NCBI GenBank assembly: GCA_036504735.1
Contig: DASXUQ010000002.1
Location: 274,903 to 338,902, forward strand
Direction of reading: 5' to 3'
DNA length: 64,000 nt
Origin: a bacterium
Lineage (GTDB): Bacteria; Electryoneota; RPQS01
Below are positions 53,025 to 60,857 of the stretch, piece after piece; within the stretch, counting starts at the first letter, position 1, and the number at the start of each line of letters is the position of its first letter. The notes beneath the pieces were generated by a model, which did no database searches, was not told where the DNA came from, and saw only the letters and a program-made list of their open reading frames with translations. The position numbers and the translations under genes were made by a program.

Positions 53025-53534
53025 CTACTTGCGGCGGTAGTGGATTTCCATGGTCTTGCGTTCTTTGCCGTCGGGGCCTTTCTCGTAGGTCTCGAAGGTA
53101 TGCTCGTTGTCACTTGCGAAATGGTAGACGCCCTTCGACTCCACATCCTTGCGATCCGGACGATCCGACTTGCCGGTCATGGTGATGGTCTTGCCGTCCG
53201 GGCCGGCGGTGCCTTCGCCCTTGAAGATGGCGGTGCTCATGTTGTCATTCCACGTCTGCCACCAGCGGCCGCGGTTGTTGTCATAGCCGATCATACCGTG
53301 GCCTTCAAAGGGCATGCCCTGAAAGTCGCCGCGGAAATCTTCCACCAGCACACGACCCCCAAGGATCATCTTGTAGCTGGCCGTACCTTTGTTTTCGGAG
53401 GGCGGCTCATCGGGGTTCATCCACGTGCGGAGGATGACATTCCACTCGCCTTCATGCCGCGCGAGCATCTGATGTTCTTTGCCGGGCGTTCCGCGCTTAA
53501 TCCATTCCTGCTGCATGGTTTCCTGCTCTGCCAT
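53025..53534 (-). CDS. DUF1579-family protein (copy 1)
   Basis: 169 residues: GKEHQMLARHEGEWNVILRTW, GGRVLVEDFRGDFQGMPFEGHGMIGYDN and MEIHYRRK are DUF1579 landmarks. The fold is a lipocalin-like barrel related to SRPBCC-neighbour proteins; no activity is established. No signal peptide. Its paralogue lies directly upstream (53592-54101), with matching ends (MxEQETMQ at the start, EYRRK or HYRRK at the end). Confidence 0.88.
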   Translation of the reverse strand: MAEQETMQQEWIKRGTPGKEHQMLARHEGEWNVILRTWMNPDEPPSENKGTASYKMILGGRVLVEDFRGDFQGMPFEGHGMIGYDNNRGRWWQTWNDNMSTAIFKGEGTAGPDGKTITMTGKSDRPDRKDVESKGVYHFASDNEHTFETYEKGPDGKERKTMEIHYRRK

Positions 53535-53591
53535 GGTCTCTCCCTTAGTGATTTGATTACCTGACGGATTTATGAGGGTGTGTGTGAAACT

Positions 53592-54101
53592 CTATTTGCG
53601 GCGGTATTCCATCTCGAGGGTGCGGGACTCTTTGCCACTGGGGTCTTTCTCGAAGACTTCGAAGGTGTGAAGGTTGTCATTCACAAAATGAAAGACGGTG
53701 CGGCGCGGGACGTTCGTGCGGTTCAGTTCGTGCCGGTCCGTCATGCCGGAAATGGTAACTGTTTTTCCGTCGGCGCTGGCCGTGCCTTCGCCATGATAGA
53801 GACATGTATCCCAGTCCGTCCATGTCTGCCAGAATCTGCCGCGGAAGTTGTCATGGCCCATGGTGCCGAAGCCCTCGAAATCCATGTCCCCGAACTTGGC
53901 GTGCAGTTCTTCTGTCAGCAGGCGGCCGCCAAGCAGCGACTTCACGATTGCAAGGCCCTTGGCTTCGGCTGGCGGATCATCGGGCGACATCCACACACGC
54001 ATCACGGTATTCCACTCCCCCGCGAGTTGCGCGAGGATCACATGTTCCTTTCCCGGCTGGGCGGTCTTCATCAGATCCTGCATGGTCTCTTGTTCCGGCA
54101 T
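53592..54101 (-). CDS. DUF1579-family protein (copy 2)
   Basis: 169 residues from the ATG at 54101, chosen for the AGGAGAG seven bases upstream and the match to copy 1; the open frame goes on to 54188. Landmarks GKEHVILAQLAGEWNTVMRVW, GGRLLTEELHAKFGDMDFEGFGTMGHDN and LEMEYRRK. Same length as copy 1, roughly half identical by eye, so an older tandem duplication. Confidence 0.88.
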   Translation of the reverse strand: MPEQETMQDLMKTAQPGKEHVILAQLAGEWNTVMRVWMSPDDPPAEAKGLAIVKSLLGGRLLTEELHAKFGDMDFEGFGTMGHDNFRGRFWQTWTDWDTCLYHGEGTASADGKTVTISGMTDRHELNRTNVPRRTVFHFVNDNLHTFEVFEKDPSGKESRTLEMEYRRK

Positions 54102-54228
54102 GACTACTCTCCTCATAAATGCTGAAAGTCTGAAAATAAGAAGCCAAGAGCTATAGAAGCCAAAACGGATACGTCTATACCTGCTCACGCACAGCAGGGC
54201 AGATTTGATCCGGCATCTTTACAGAAAG

Positions 54229-54252
54229 TGCGGGCACGGCATGCCGTGCCCC
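54229..54252. repeat. Palindromic module, as at 7.8 and 15.9 kb
   Basis: GGGCACGGCATGCCGTGCCC followed by CTACGGCAG. Further palindromic pieces (GCAGCAAGCTGCGCAACTAC at about 54706-54725 and CGCGCCCCTACGG at about 54664) follow. No gene is supported in 54102-54832. Confidence 0.75.
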
Positions 54253-54357
54253 TACGGCAGAAAAAGGGGCGAAATGAGTGCTGCAGGGCATCAAATCGCT
54301 TTCGGTTCGGCCTACCGACTGATGGATGGTTGAAGCACCTTTTCGCAGAATGCACGG

Positions 54358-54452
54358 GTATAATATAACATCTGTTCAAGAAGAAGACAAGAAAGAATTG
54401 AACTGATGCGCAAGTGACGTGTGCGCTTGAAGGTGAGTTGTGAAAATGGGGG
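54358..54452. repeat. 95-bp dispersed repeat, copy 1
   Basis: Starts TATAATATAACATCTGTTCA and is matched with substitutions at 57224-57318 (TATAACAT-TGTTCAAG, GATG-GCAAGTG, GAAGGTG-TTGTGAA, GGGGGCA shared in order). Confidence 0.6.
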
Positions 54453-54788
54453 CAATAGAGTTGGAAGAATCGGATTTTCAGGCGGTTGGCTGGGTGTGGA
54501 GGATGAGGATGTTTGGGGGAAGATGGGGAGGCGAGGGAGGCTAAAGAAAGGGCGAGCCTTGCGGAGCTGGGCCGGATGATTCATGATGGCGGTCGAATCT
54601 GAGATCCGCCCCTCCGACAACCGCCCGTGGACGGTTTGGTGACCCGTCAGGCGGGCGCACAATCGCGCCCCTACGGTGGGTGTGGATGGTTTGGTCTTCC
54701 CGGACGCAGCAAGCTGCGCAACTACACGAGGTTTATTCAGTACAGAGGGATGAGTGGTGGCCGGCAGTCTTGAACCGATCCCTACGAC

Positions 54789-54813
54789 AAGGGCGAGCCA
54801 AAAGCCCGCCCTT
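54789..54813 (-). terminator. Terminator-like hairpin after the SRPBCC gene
   Basis: AAGGGCGAGC and GCCCGCCCTT pair with one G-U when read on the minus strand. Confidence 0.45.
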
Positions 54814-54832
54814 TGTTCGGATATGGAAAAGT

Positions 54833-55306
54833 TCAGGCTTCCTGTTTAGCCGCTTTCTCTTTTCCGAACCAGGTGGCGAGCGGGCGTCCGGTTTCGAGGA
54901 AGGACTTCATGCTGGAGAGCACGCGCGGCCAGCCTTCGGTGATGCCCTGCTCCATGTTGGATCCGGGTTCGAGGTCATCATGGGTGACGGTGAGGCGGAC
55001 CATATCCTCCATCGGCTCGATGAGGAAGGTGACGCGGCTGTGCCCGGCGGGGACATCGCGGTCCTGCGGAGCAGCCCAACTGATGACCAGTTTGCGGGGC
55101 GGCGTGGTTTCCAGCACTTTGCCCACCAGATCTACGGTGTGCGCCGCATCGGTCCGACGATGCTCCCAAGGGGAACCGGGCTTCCAGTCGGACACATTTT
55201 CATGTTCCCAGTACTGGCGCGTTACGGGCCCTTCGGTGATGGCTTGCCAGACTTTTTCGGGGGTGGTGCGGATGTAGGTGACGTATACGAATTTCGTTTT
55301 ACTCAT
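54833..55306 (-). CDS. SRPBCC/AHSA1-family protein
   Basis: 157 residues from the ATG at 55306 (AAGGAGG upstream). FVYVTYIRTTPEKVWQAITEGPVTRQYW is the START-like N-terminus and LVISWAAPQDRDVPAGHSRVTFLIEP and MKSFLETGRPL complete the AHSA1 pattern. Proteins of this type bind small hydrophobic ligands. Its start overlaps the end of the ArsR gene by eight bases, a common ArsR-SRPBCC operon in bacteria, with the regulator controlling its partner. Confidence 0.9.
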   Translation of the reverse strand: MSKTKFVYVTYIRTTPEKVWQAITEGPVTRQYWEHENVSDWKPGSPWEHRRTDAAHTVDLVGKVLETTPPRKLVISWAAPQDRDVPAGHSRVTFLIEPMEDMVRLTVTHDDLEPGSNMEQGITEGWPRVLSSMKSFLETGRPLATWFGKEKAAKQEA

Positions 55307-55625
55307 TACGGCCTCCTTCAAGATCCTGCTTCAGGTTACTTAATACTTGCAGACGATTACTCTCGAATTTCTTAATCCAGCGATCATAGATTTCATGGAT
55401 AGGAACGGGGTTCAGGTAATGAAGCTTTTCCCGACCGCGCCAGACGGTGGTAACAAGGTTGGCGGCCTCGAGCAGCGCCAGATGCTGTGCCACCGCCTGC
55501 CGGCTCATCTTCATGCGGGAGCACAGGTCGCTTAAGGTCTGGCCGTTGTCGTCATAGAGGCGGTCGAGCAACCTGCGGCGGCTGGGATCGGCGAGGGCCT
55601 TGAATATTTTGTCGTCGTCTTTCAC
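55299..55625 (-). CDS. ArsR/SmtB-family transcription regulator
   Basis: 108 residues from GTG 55625 (AAAGG upstream), where the family begins (KDDDKIFKALADPSRRRLLDRL); a TTG at 55640 is possible. Winged helix with SDLCSRMKMSRQAVAQHLALLEAANLVTT as the recognition region. No cysteine pair for metal sensing is seen, so it is of the non-metal ArsR group usually paired with AHSA1 proteins. Predicted to repress its own operon through the palindrome at 55635-55654. Confidence 0.9.
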   Translation of the reverse strand: MKDDDKIFKALADPSRRRLLDRLYDDNGQTLSDLCSRMKMSRQAVAQHLALLEAANLVTTVWRGREKLHYLNPVPIHEIYDRWIKKFESNRLQVLSNLKQDLEGGRNE

Positions 55626-55634
55626 GGCGCCTTT

Positions 55635-55654
55635 ATGCAAGTATTTACTTGCAT
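55635..55654 (-). promoter_or_regulatory. ArsR operator palindrome
   Basis: ATGCAAGTA-tt-TACTTGCAT, perfect nine-base arms, immediately before the ArsR start. Confidence 0.75.
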
Positions 55655-55798
55655 GTTAGATCTTGAAAAACCGCCCCGCAGAGACGAAGCCGCGGGACGG
55701 AAGGTACCAATGTCGTAAATGTAACGACGGATGCGGGAAAAGGGTTCCCGGAAAACGGCCAAGAATGCAACCTTGGGGCGGGCCGGGGGTTTTACGGG

Positions 55799-56413
55799 AT
55801 GAAGACTGTCAATTCCACCGGACCGATTATGCCATCCAAGCCGTCCTTTACCGAAGTCTACGAGAGCCATTACGACCGGATCTGGCGGTTTGTGCTGCAT
55901 GCCACGGCAGACGTGCACATGGCGATGGAACTGACGTCGCGCGTGTTCTACCGCGCGGTGCGTGCCTGGCCGCGCTATGAGATGTCTGCGGCGCCGGTGG
56001 AGGTGTGGCTGCTGCGGATTGCGGTGAATGAATGGCGGCGGGAACTGCGGCGGCGCAAACTGTCGCGGTTGCTGCCGCTGCCTGAACCCTCTGCCACGGA
56101 CTGGGAAGCGGAGCACGTGGATTTGACGGAAGTCAACGCCGCCGTCGCAGCGCTGGAGAAGGACGAAGCCTACCGGTCACTGCGCAGAGCCATTGCGGCC
56201 CTTCCCGAAAAATATGAAACGCCGCTGCTGCTGCACTATTTCGAATCGCAGACGTTTGAAGAGGTCGCCGCTGTCCTCGGGCGGCCGGTTGGCACGGTGA
56301 AATCCCTGGTTCACCGGGGCCTGGCGAGACTGCGGCAGGATCAGGGCCTGCGCGAGAGTCTCGGTTTGTCCTTCACTGAGGCAAGACCGCAACCCACGAA
56401 AGGCCAAGTATGA
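55799..56413 (+). CDS. ECF-type RNA polymerase sigma factor
   Basis: 204 residues. Region 2 about 17-85 (FTEVYESHYDRIWRFVLHATADVHMAMELTSRVFYRA), region 4 about 125-185 (RAIAALPEKYETPLLLHYFESQTFEEVAAVLGRPVGTVKSLVHRGLARLR). The DxAxDLxQ promoter-melting motif is degenerate (DVHMAMELTS). It overlaps the next gene by ATGA, so the downstream membrane protein is probably its regulator. Internal ATG at 55829 is an alternative start. Confidence 0.9.
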   Translation: MKTVNSTGPIMPSKPSFTEVYESHYDRIWRFVLHATADVHMAMELTSRVFYRAVRAWPRYEMSAAPVEVWLLRIAVNEWRRELRRRKLSRLLPLPEPSATDWEAEHVDLTEVNAAVAALEKDEAYRSLRRAIAALPEKYETPLLLHYFESQTFEEVAAVLGRPVGTVKSLVHRGLARLRQDQGLRESLGLSFTEARPQPTKGQV

Positions 56414-56952
56414 AATCCGTAGAAGACCGTCTGAAAGAGGTGCACGCGCCGGACGTGCACGTCGAGTCGCACCGCACCCAGTTGGGCTACCGGCTGATGC
56501 GCCCCGTTCCGGCCAGAGTCCCTCTCTATCGCCGCAGAGCACTGGCACTGGGAATGCTGGCGATGGTTCTGCTGGGCGGGTTGACCGCCGTCCATCCGAG
56601 TTGGGCAAAAGATATTATCCACTTAGTGCTGATCCGCGAGAGCAAGGTGACGACGCAGGATGGGCACAAGGCCACCGTGCGCACGTATCAGACCGATGCG
56701 CCTCCCGGAGGCGGCACCACACATGTCACGGTGAACGGGGATGGATCGGTTTCCGCCACGCAGACTTCGGGCACTGATCCGGCTCTGGAAGCGATGCATA
56801 CCGAAGCCGAAGCCCAGGTGCGCAGCGGGCAGGCGGTGCAGTTCCTTGTGCAGGATGGCATGCGCTTTTATCGTGTGACGCTGCGCGATGGGCGGCACAT
56901 CACATACACCGCAGGACCGGGAACGAGCTGGAGTATTTCGACGGGACAGTAA
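56410..56952 (+). CDS. Single-pass membrane protein, likely anti-sigma partner
   Basis: 180 residues. Cytosolic N-terminus 1-45, one transmembrane helix about 47-65 (ALGMLAMVLLGGLTAV), then an extracytoplasmic domain with Gly/Thr-rich strands (TTHVTVNGDGSVSATQTSG). Topology and coupling to the ECF sigma gene are those of an anti-sigma factor, but I see no classical zinc-binding ZAS motif (HxxxCxxC), so assignment rests on context. Confidence 0.65.
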   Translation: MKSVEDRLKEVHAPDVHVESHRTQLGYRLMRPVPARVPLYRRRALALGMLAMVLLGGLTAVHPSWAKDIIHLVLIRESKVTTQDGHKATVRTYQTDAPPGGGTTHVTVNGDGSVSATQTSGTDPALEAMHTEAEAQVRSGQAVQFLVQDGMRFYRVTLRDGRHITYTAGPGTSWSISTGQ

Positions 56953-56976
56953 CGATCCACGGCAATAAGGGGAGGC

Positions 56977-57034
56977 GGGCCGATGCAATCGGCCCCTACA
57001 ATGAAGGGCGAGCCGATGCGGCTCGCCTTTTTTT
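56977..57034 (+). terminator. Palindromic module plus rho-independent terminator
   Basis: GGGCCGAT-gca-ATCGGCCC (56977-56995) is a member of the dispersed palindromes; GGCGAGCC-gatgc-GGCTCGCC (57007-57027) plus a T7 run is the terminator. 57035-57443 holds no supported gene. Confidence 0.85.
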
Positions 57035-57223
57035 GTGGTCTTTACACGGAAATTATTTTGTACCAAACGAACCCCCTTACCCTTAGAAAATGCTGAAATT
57101 CTGCAACTCTGAAAGGCTGAAAGGAAGGCATTTTTCGGCTCTTTTTGGGGCAAAGAACGGGTGAAAATGGGTTTGGCGGAAGAGCGACGAATTGGTTGTG
57201 TTCCGGCTGACCTCACAGCTACA

Positions 57224-57318
57224 ATATAACATATGTTCAAGGGGAAGGCAAGAGAAAAGTGAACCGATGTGCAAGTGCTGGTCCAGACTGAAGGTGGATT
57301 GTGAAGGCGGGGGCAGGC
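57224..57318. repeat. 95-bp dispersed repeat, copy 2
   Basis: Partner of 54358-54452, same orientation, begins ACAATATAACATATGTTCAA. Confidence 0.6.
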
Positions 57319-57443
57319 TGCGGGGAAGGGGTTGAAGGCTTTGGGGTTAGGGATGGGTGAAGGATGGGGTGGGGTGTGGGGGGATGGGGAGGCAAAGGAA
57401 GAAAGTAGCCGTTGGCTTCGCCGCATGTCTCGGACCGTACCAG

Positions 57444-58040
57444 TCACTCCATCAGTCGAAACCAGTCCCGAACACTCAGGCGAAGTCGAAGGGCTTCGTC
57501 TTCCGCAAGAGTGCAGCAATGTGCTATCGGCCCTCGCAGAGTGTTCAGAGCAGACATGACCTTCTCTACGGCTTTCTGGCTGTTTAGGATTGACCCAAAG
57601 GCGTCCCAGTTCACCTTGATAATTTCGGACAACTCGCCAAAGTTGGTATAGTCTAGCGGCTCGTTGGATCGACGTGTGACACCCGAATCGCGTTCTCTTT
57701 GCATTCTCATTGCGACATCGTCTCGCAGTTTTGAAGGCACTTTATCGCTATTCCACCAATCGGCACCATGGACACCTTCCATCGTATCGCACACAAGCTG
57801 GCGGATAGTGTTTTCGAGACAGTAGAACACCTCGTAATGCTCTGCCATGCTTGAAGCTTCTTTACGTAGTGCTTGCTCAAATTGTGGGTAATATGTGCTG
57901 TCAATCTCGGCGAGTCTCGGAGCAGTCCGTCCCAAATCAACACCTAAGTCAGACTCGACTTTCGACAATTCGTTGTCAATGAGTTGGTGCGTGACTCCAA
58001 AGAGCTTCAACCTTTCTGTTGTGGATAGGGTTCGGTTCAT
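57444..58040 (-). CDS. Swt1-like HEPN-domain protein (putative RNase)
   Basis: 198 residues, all helical. The C-terminal half matches the Swt1-like HEPN pattern: FYCLENTIRQLV, WWNSDKVPSKLR, PLDYTNFGELSEIIKVNWDAF, then LNTLRGPIAH with the HEPN R-x4-H pair (Arg about 169, His about 174). HEPN proteins of this type are metal-independent RNases in conflict systems. Its ATG overlaps the DUF5343 stop by four bases (ATGA), so the two are made together. Base composition is lower in GC than neighbouring housekeeping genes. Confidence 0.75.
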   Translation of the reverse strand: MNRTLSTTERLKLFGVTHQLIDNELSKVESDLGVDLGRTAPRLAEIDSTYYPQFEQALRKEASSMAEHYEVFYCLENTIRQLVCDTMEGVHGADWWNSDKVPSKLRDDVAMRMQRERDSGVTRRSNEPLDYTNFGELSEIIKVNWDAFGSILNSQKAVEKVMSALNTLRGPIAHCCTLAEDEALRLRLSVRDWFRLME

Positions 58041-58663
58041 CGGCTGAGGAGATGCTCCTTAAGACTTTTGAAGATCGCGTTGAACACATTAATATCGGAA
58101 GTCGCCGGCAGATTTAGGGTGATCGTGTAAGAAAAGTTGAGAGGCAACTCTTGACCGGACTCTTCTTCGTGTCCGTTGAGCACTGAGGGTTGAATGGACT
58201 GCGACCCGTTGCTCGAGGCTGGAGGCAGTGGCTCGTTACTGAACGATGCCTTTGAGCGGAGTGTTTTGAAAGTAGTGTGGATTGCCCCCACAATCCTGTT
58301 ATCCTTCTCGAGCCCGGTAATCTGCATGATGATGCCGCGCAGATCTTCATCACCAAGCTGATGTGCCTTCTCGTTGATATTGAATACTTGAGGATACGCA
58401 CGCCGCATCGCTTCACCTAAGGCGTGGCCTGAGCTGCTGGGGTTACGAAATCTGCTATAAAGTTCAGTGGGAGTGCCATCGCCCTTGAGAAGCCCTATCT
58501 TCTTCAAGAACGGCATGAGGCCACGCGCGGTGCCACCTTTCATCAAAAGGGTGTTCTCAAGGAACTCTGTTGTGAACTTCATTGGCACTGCTGCCGTCTG
58601 GATCTTCTCCAACATTTTGAGCAGCGTACCAGCATTGGTCGTGTACGGCAAGTTTTCAGGCAT
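58037..58663 (-). CDS. DUF5343-family protein
   Basis: 208 residues from the ATG at 58663 (GAAGG upstream). Begins MPENLPYTTNAGTLLKMLEKIQTAAVPMKF, the DUF5343 signature, with a winged-helix-like stretch LPFLKKIGLLKGDGTPTELY and RNPSSSGHALGEAMRRAYP. The C-terminal part (about 150-208) is low-complexity followed by a beta segment ending LKEHLLSR. Directly coupled to the HEPN gene; plausible sensor or antitoxin-like partner. Function not established. Confidence 0.75.
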   Translation of the reverse strand: MPENLPYTTNAGTLLKMLEKIQTAAVPMKFTTEFLENTLLMKGGTARGLMPFLKKIGLLKGDGTPTELYSRFRNPSSSGHALGEAMRRAYPQVFNINEKAHQLGDEDLRGIIMQITGLEKDNRIVGAIHTTFKTLRSKASFSNEPLPPASSNGSQSIQPSVLNGHEEESGQELPLNFSYTITLNLPATSDINVFNAIFKSLKEHLLSR

Positions 58664-58683
58664 CTTGAAGACCTTCTTGTATA

Positions 58684-58716
58684 TGCAAAGGGCGAACCAA
58701 AGGTTCGCCCTTTGCA
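58684..58716 (-). terminator. Perfect hairpin after the YjzC-like gene
   Basis: TGCAAAGGGCGAACC and GGTTCGCCCTTTGCA, 15-bp stem, three-base loop, no T run. It lies between the YjzC-like gene and the DUF5343 start. Confidence 0.6.
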
Positions 58717-58725
58717 GTTGCGTCA

Positions 58726-58914
58726 TTACTTTCCACTCTCGTTCTTCGTCGGGTCGACGATTTTCAGCGTCTGGCCCTTCTCTGGTGTTGGCGGGATAAT
58801 GGTTCCTTTGGGGATCGTGCGCTCGACACCAGTGTGGCCGCCGCGCGGGCCGATGATTTCGTACTGGCCAGAACGCGGAGCGGTCTGGCCGGGTTTGAGT
58901 CCTTTGTCAGCCAT
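58726..58914 (-). CDS. YjzC-like small protein
   Basis: 62 residues: GLKPGQTAPRSGQYEIIGPRGGHTGVERTIPKG and PPTPEKGQTLKIVD match the YjzC-type small proteins of Bacillus and other bacteria, whose role is not well understood. The GQTAPxSGQYE core is intact. Cytosolic, hydrophilic, beta-rich. Confidence 0.8.
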   Translation of the reverse strand: MADKGLKPGQTAPRSGQYEIIGPRGGHTGVERTIPKGTIIPPTPEKGQTLKIVDPTKNESGK

Positions 58915-59068
58915 TAGACAATTCCTTTCTGTTTTGAAACGCGTGACCGAGAACCTGATGGGCTTCGGCCAGACCGTTTTTTAAAACAGGCCGGAGTCCG
59001 GAACAATGATGATTGAGCGGATGAAGCTCGTTGTAGGTATGTGAACGCCTTGCCTGGAGTGCTAGCTG

Positions 59069-59842
59069 TTATGGTTCCCAGATCAGACTAATCACTGTAT
59101 TCATGCTCTTTAGGTAGAGTGGGCTTTCACACACCTGCTCGTGCCAGTTGGTGGTATCGCGTAGCCAAAGGTCTGAAGGCAGGATTCCAGTTGACTCGTC
59201 ATCGTCTTGTGTCAGGAAGTAACTGCCAGCCGATGTGTCGTCCGACACTGTCGTTCCAATCGGCAAGATCTCATTGAGCGAAACGGCTGATGATGCTCTG
59301 AACCATTTCACCCTTCCGTCAGCTACGACGTACATTATGAGTCTATAGGCGGCGAGTTCTACGAATCTCACACATATCGAAGTCCACGATGTCCCGAAAT
59401 ACTCTGCCTCATGGCGAACAAGAGCCGCCGTGGCGTTTTGACCCTTGGTCCTCGTGCGGAAGTCATCCTCCGGCATCAGTAGCTCAGCCCCAAATGAGTT
59501 GGCTTCGAATTCTGCACCGTTCGCTTGGTACCAAGGGAGGAACATTTCGTCGGTGCAACTGAACGCCGATTGAAGCTCACGATGCAAGAAGAAATGACCT
59601 AGCTCGTGCGCGATGGTAAAGCGATAGCGGCCTTGACTTGGAGCTAATGCCTGGTCTACCGAAATCACCGCTCGCTCATTGCTGCGCAAGAGAGTAGCCG
59701 TGGTACCAACCAAAGCCTTGCGCTCCACGTTGACATCAAACACAGCAGCGAAGTCCTCTATGTCCATTTCACACAAGCGCAGGGAGCCGTATTGTGTCAA
59801 CAACTGTTGCGCTTTCCGTCGCGCGACAAGCGTACTACTCAT
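59069..59842 (-). CDS. ImmA/IrrE-family metallo-endopeptidase
   Basis: 257 residues. Zinc motif HELGH at about 79-83 in FTIAHELGHFFLHREL, with the downstream acidic ligand in EFEANSFGAELLMPEDDF, both typical of ImmA/IrrE (COG2856). Members cleave repressors to switch on mobile-element or DNA-damage genes. C-terminal domain about 150-257 of unknown role, possibly sensory. Its ATG overlaps the stop of the upstream gene (ATGA). No Xre repressor is adjacent; the candidate substrates are the two upstream gene products. Confidence 0.85.
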   Translation of the reverse strand: MSSTLVARRKAQQLLTQYGSLRLCEMDIEDFAAVFDVNVERKALVGTTATLLRSNERAVISVDQALAPSQGRYRFTIAHELGHFFLHRELQSAFSCTDEMFLPWYQANGAEFEANSFGAELLMPEDDFRTRTKGQNATAALVRHEAEYFGTSWTSICVRFVELAAYRLIMYVVADGRVKWFRASSAVSLNEILPIGTTVSDDTSAGSYFLTQDDDESTGILPSDLWLRDTTNWHEQVCESPLYLKSMNTVISLIWEP

Positions 59843-60267
59843 TCGCCGCTCTCTGACCTTGAGATTCTCTCGAGTTCTCTCAGAATATCGGCATCCTCTA
59901 GCATTGATCGCATAGTGGACTCATCCATGCGTTCGAAGTCTCTGAATGACGGTTGGAGTTCGGCTTGCGAAGGCTCAAACATGGCTTTAACACGGGTTCT
60001 CAATTCCGCGGTTGATAGCGAATCATATCTCCCTCGGATTCTCGATGCTACTCTCTCGAATAGAGCCTTCTTCACCTTTGCCGCCTGAACAACGTGTTGT
60101 CCCACTAGAGTCTTGACTCGCGAATCTATTTGCACGAAAAGTGTCTTTGGGTCGTCTCCAATTTCTCGAATGCGCTCGTCGAGAGCTTCGGGATGTTCCG
60201 CATAGAAGCTCTCAAACGCCCTCTCGATATACTCGAAAGAACTCGGGATTTTGGTTTCACCACACAT
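59839..60267 (-). CDS. Helical protein of unknown function in the ImmA operon
   Basis: 142 residues, mostly charged helices (YIERAFESFYAEHPEALDERIREIG, AKVKKALFERVASRIRGRYDSLS, MRSMLEDADILRELERIS). No family recognised. Sits between a sigma-like gene and the ImmA/IrrE peptidase with a coupled stop/start to the latter, the position usually held by a repressor or antirepressor in such modules. Confidence 0.65.
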   Translation of the reverse strand: MCGETKIPSSFEYIERAFESFYAEHPEALDERIREIGDDPKTLFVQIDSRVKTLVGQHVVQAAKVKKALFERVASRIRGRYDSLSTAELRTRVKAMFEPSQAELQPSFRDFERMDESTMRSMLEDADILRELERISRSESGE

Positions 60268-60290
60268 TTTTGCTCCTCTTGTATCCTTGG

Positions 60291-60833
60291 TTAGCGACCG
60301 CTCAACAATCGTGGCAATCTTTTCATCGCATCAATGACTCTCTCAACCGAGATTTCGGTCGCTTTCGATATGTCCGCAACTTTCTCGTGTCCGTCCAAAA
60401 TGGCAAGGAGAACCATTTCGCAATCACTGTCACCGGATACGCGATTAAGCAATTCCTTGATATTGTCCTCAGTTTCGGCGAGTTCCTCAATAGACGGGCC
60501 TGAAAGCGGGGCAAGCTCAGTCTCGCCTTCGCCAGTCTCTTTCAGGTACTCCCAGGAGATGTCCTTTGCGGACTTCTTAGCACGCGTATTACTGAGAATG
60601 CTGCGCATCGTCCACTTGAGATGCGTTATGATACTGTGGCCCGATTGGGGATCCCACGGCCGCGCTTGGGTGTAAACCTTGAATACGGCCTCGGCAACAA
60701 GCTCCTTTCGGGCCTGTTTGTCCAAATCCGGATAATGAATGTCAAGAAATACATACAACTGCTTGTAGATCGATTCCCAATGCTGAGCATCCATCAGCGC
60801 TTTGTACGGTGGATCAGGTTTGTCAGGACTCAT
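60291..60833 (-). CDS. Sigma-like regulator heading the ImmA operon
   Basis: 180 residues. The N-terminal half (LYVFLDIHYPDLDKQARKELVAEAVFKVYTQARPWDP) resembles sigma70 region 2, followed by TMRSILSNTRAKKSAKD, and the C-terminal segment HEKVADISKATEISVERVIDAMKRLPRLL resembles a region-4 helix-turn-helix. The central linker is acidic (GEGETELAPLSGPSIEELAETED). It could be a true alternative sigma factor or a related DNA-binding regulator. CAAGGAG precedes the ATG. A 49-bp inverted repeat lies just upstream. Confidence 0.7.
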   Translation of the reverse strand: MSPDKPDPPYKALMDAQHWESIYKQLYVFLDIHYPDLDKQARKELVAEAVFKVYTQARPWDPQSGHSIITHLKWTMRSILSNTRAKKSAKDISWEYLKETGEGETELAPLSGPSIEELAETEDNIKELLNRVSGDSDCEMVLLAILDGHEKVADISKATEISVERVIDAMKRLPRLLSGR

Positions 60834-60857
60834 TACCGCTCCTTGATGTTTCTAATA

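Noticed and set aside
54312..54662. Open frames on the minus strand in the 54-kb non-coding stretch
   Set aside because: They are low-complexity Pro/Ser/Leu translations over the dispersed repeats; a similar artefact appears at 57083-57274 over the second repeat copy.
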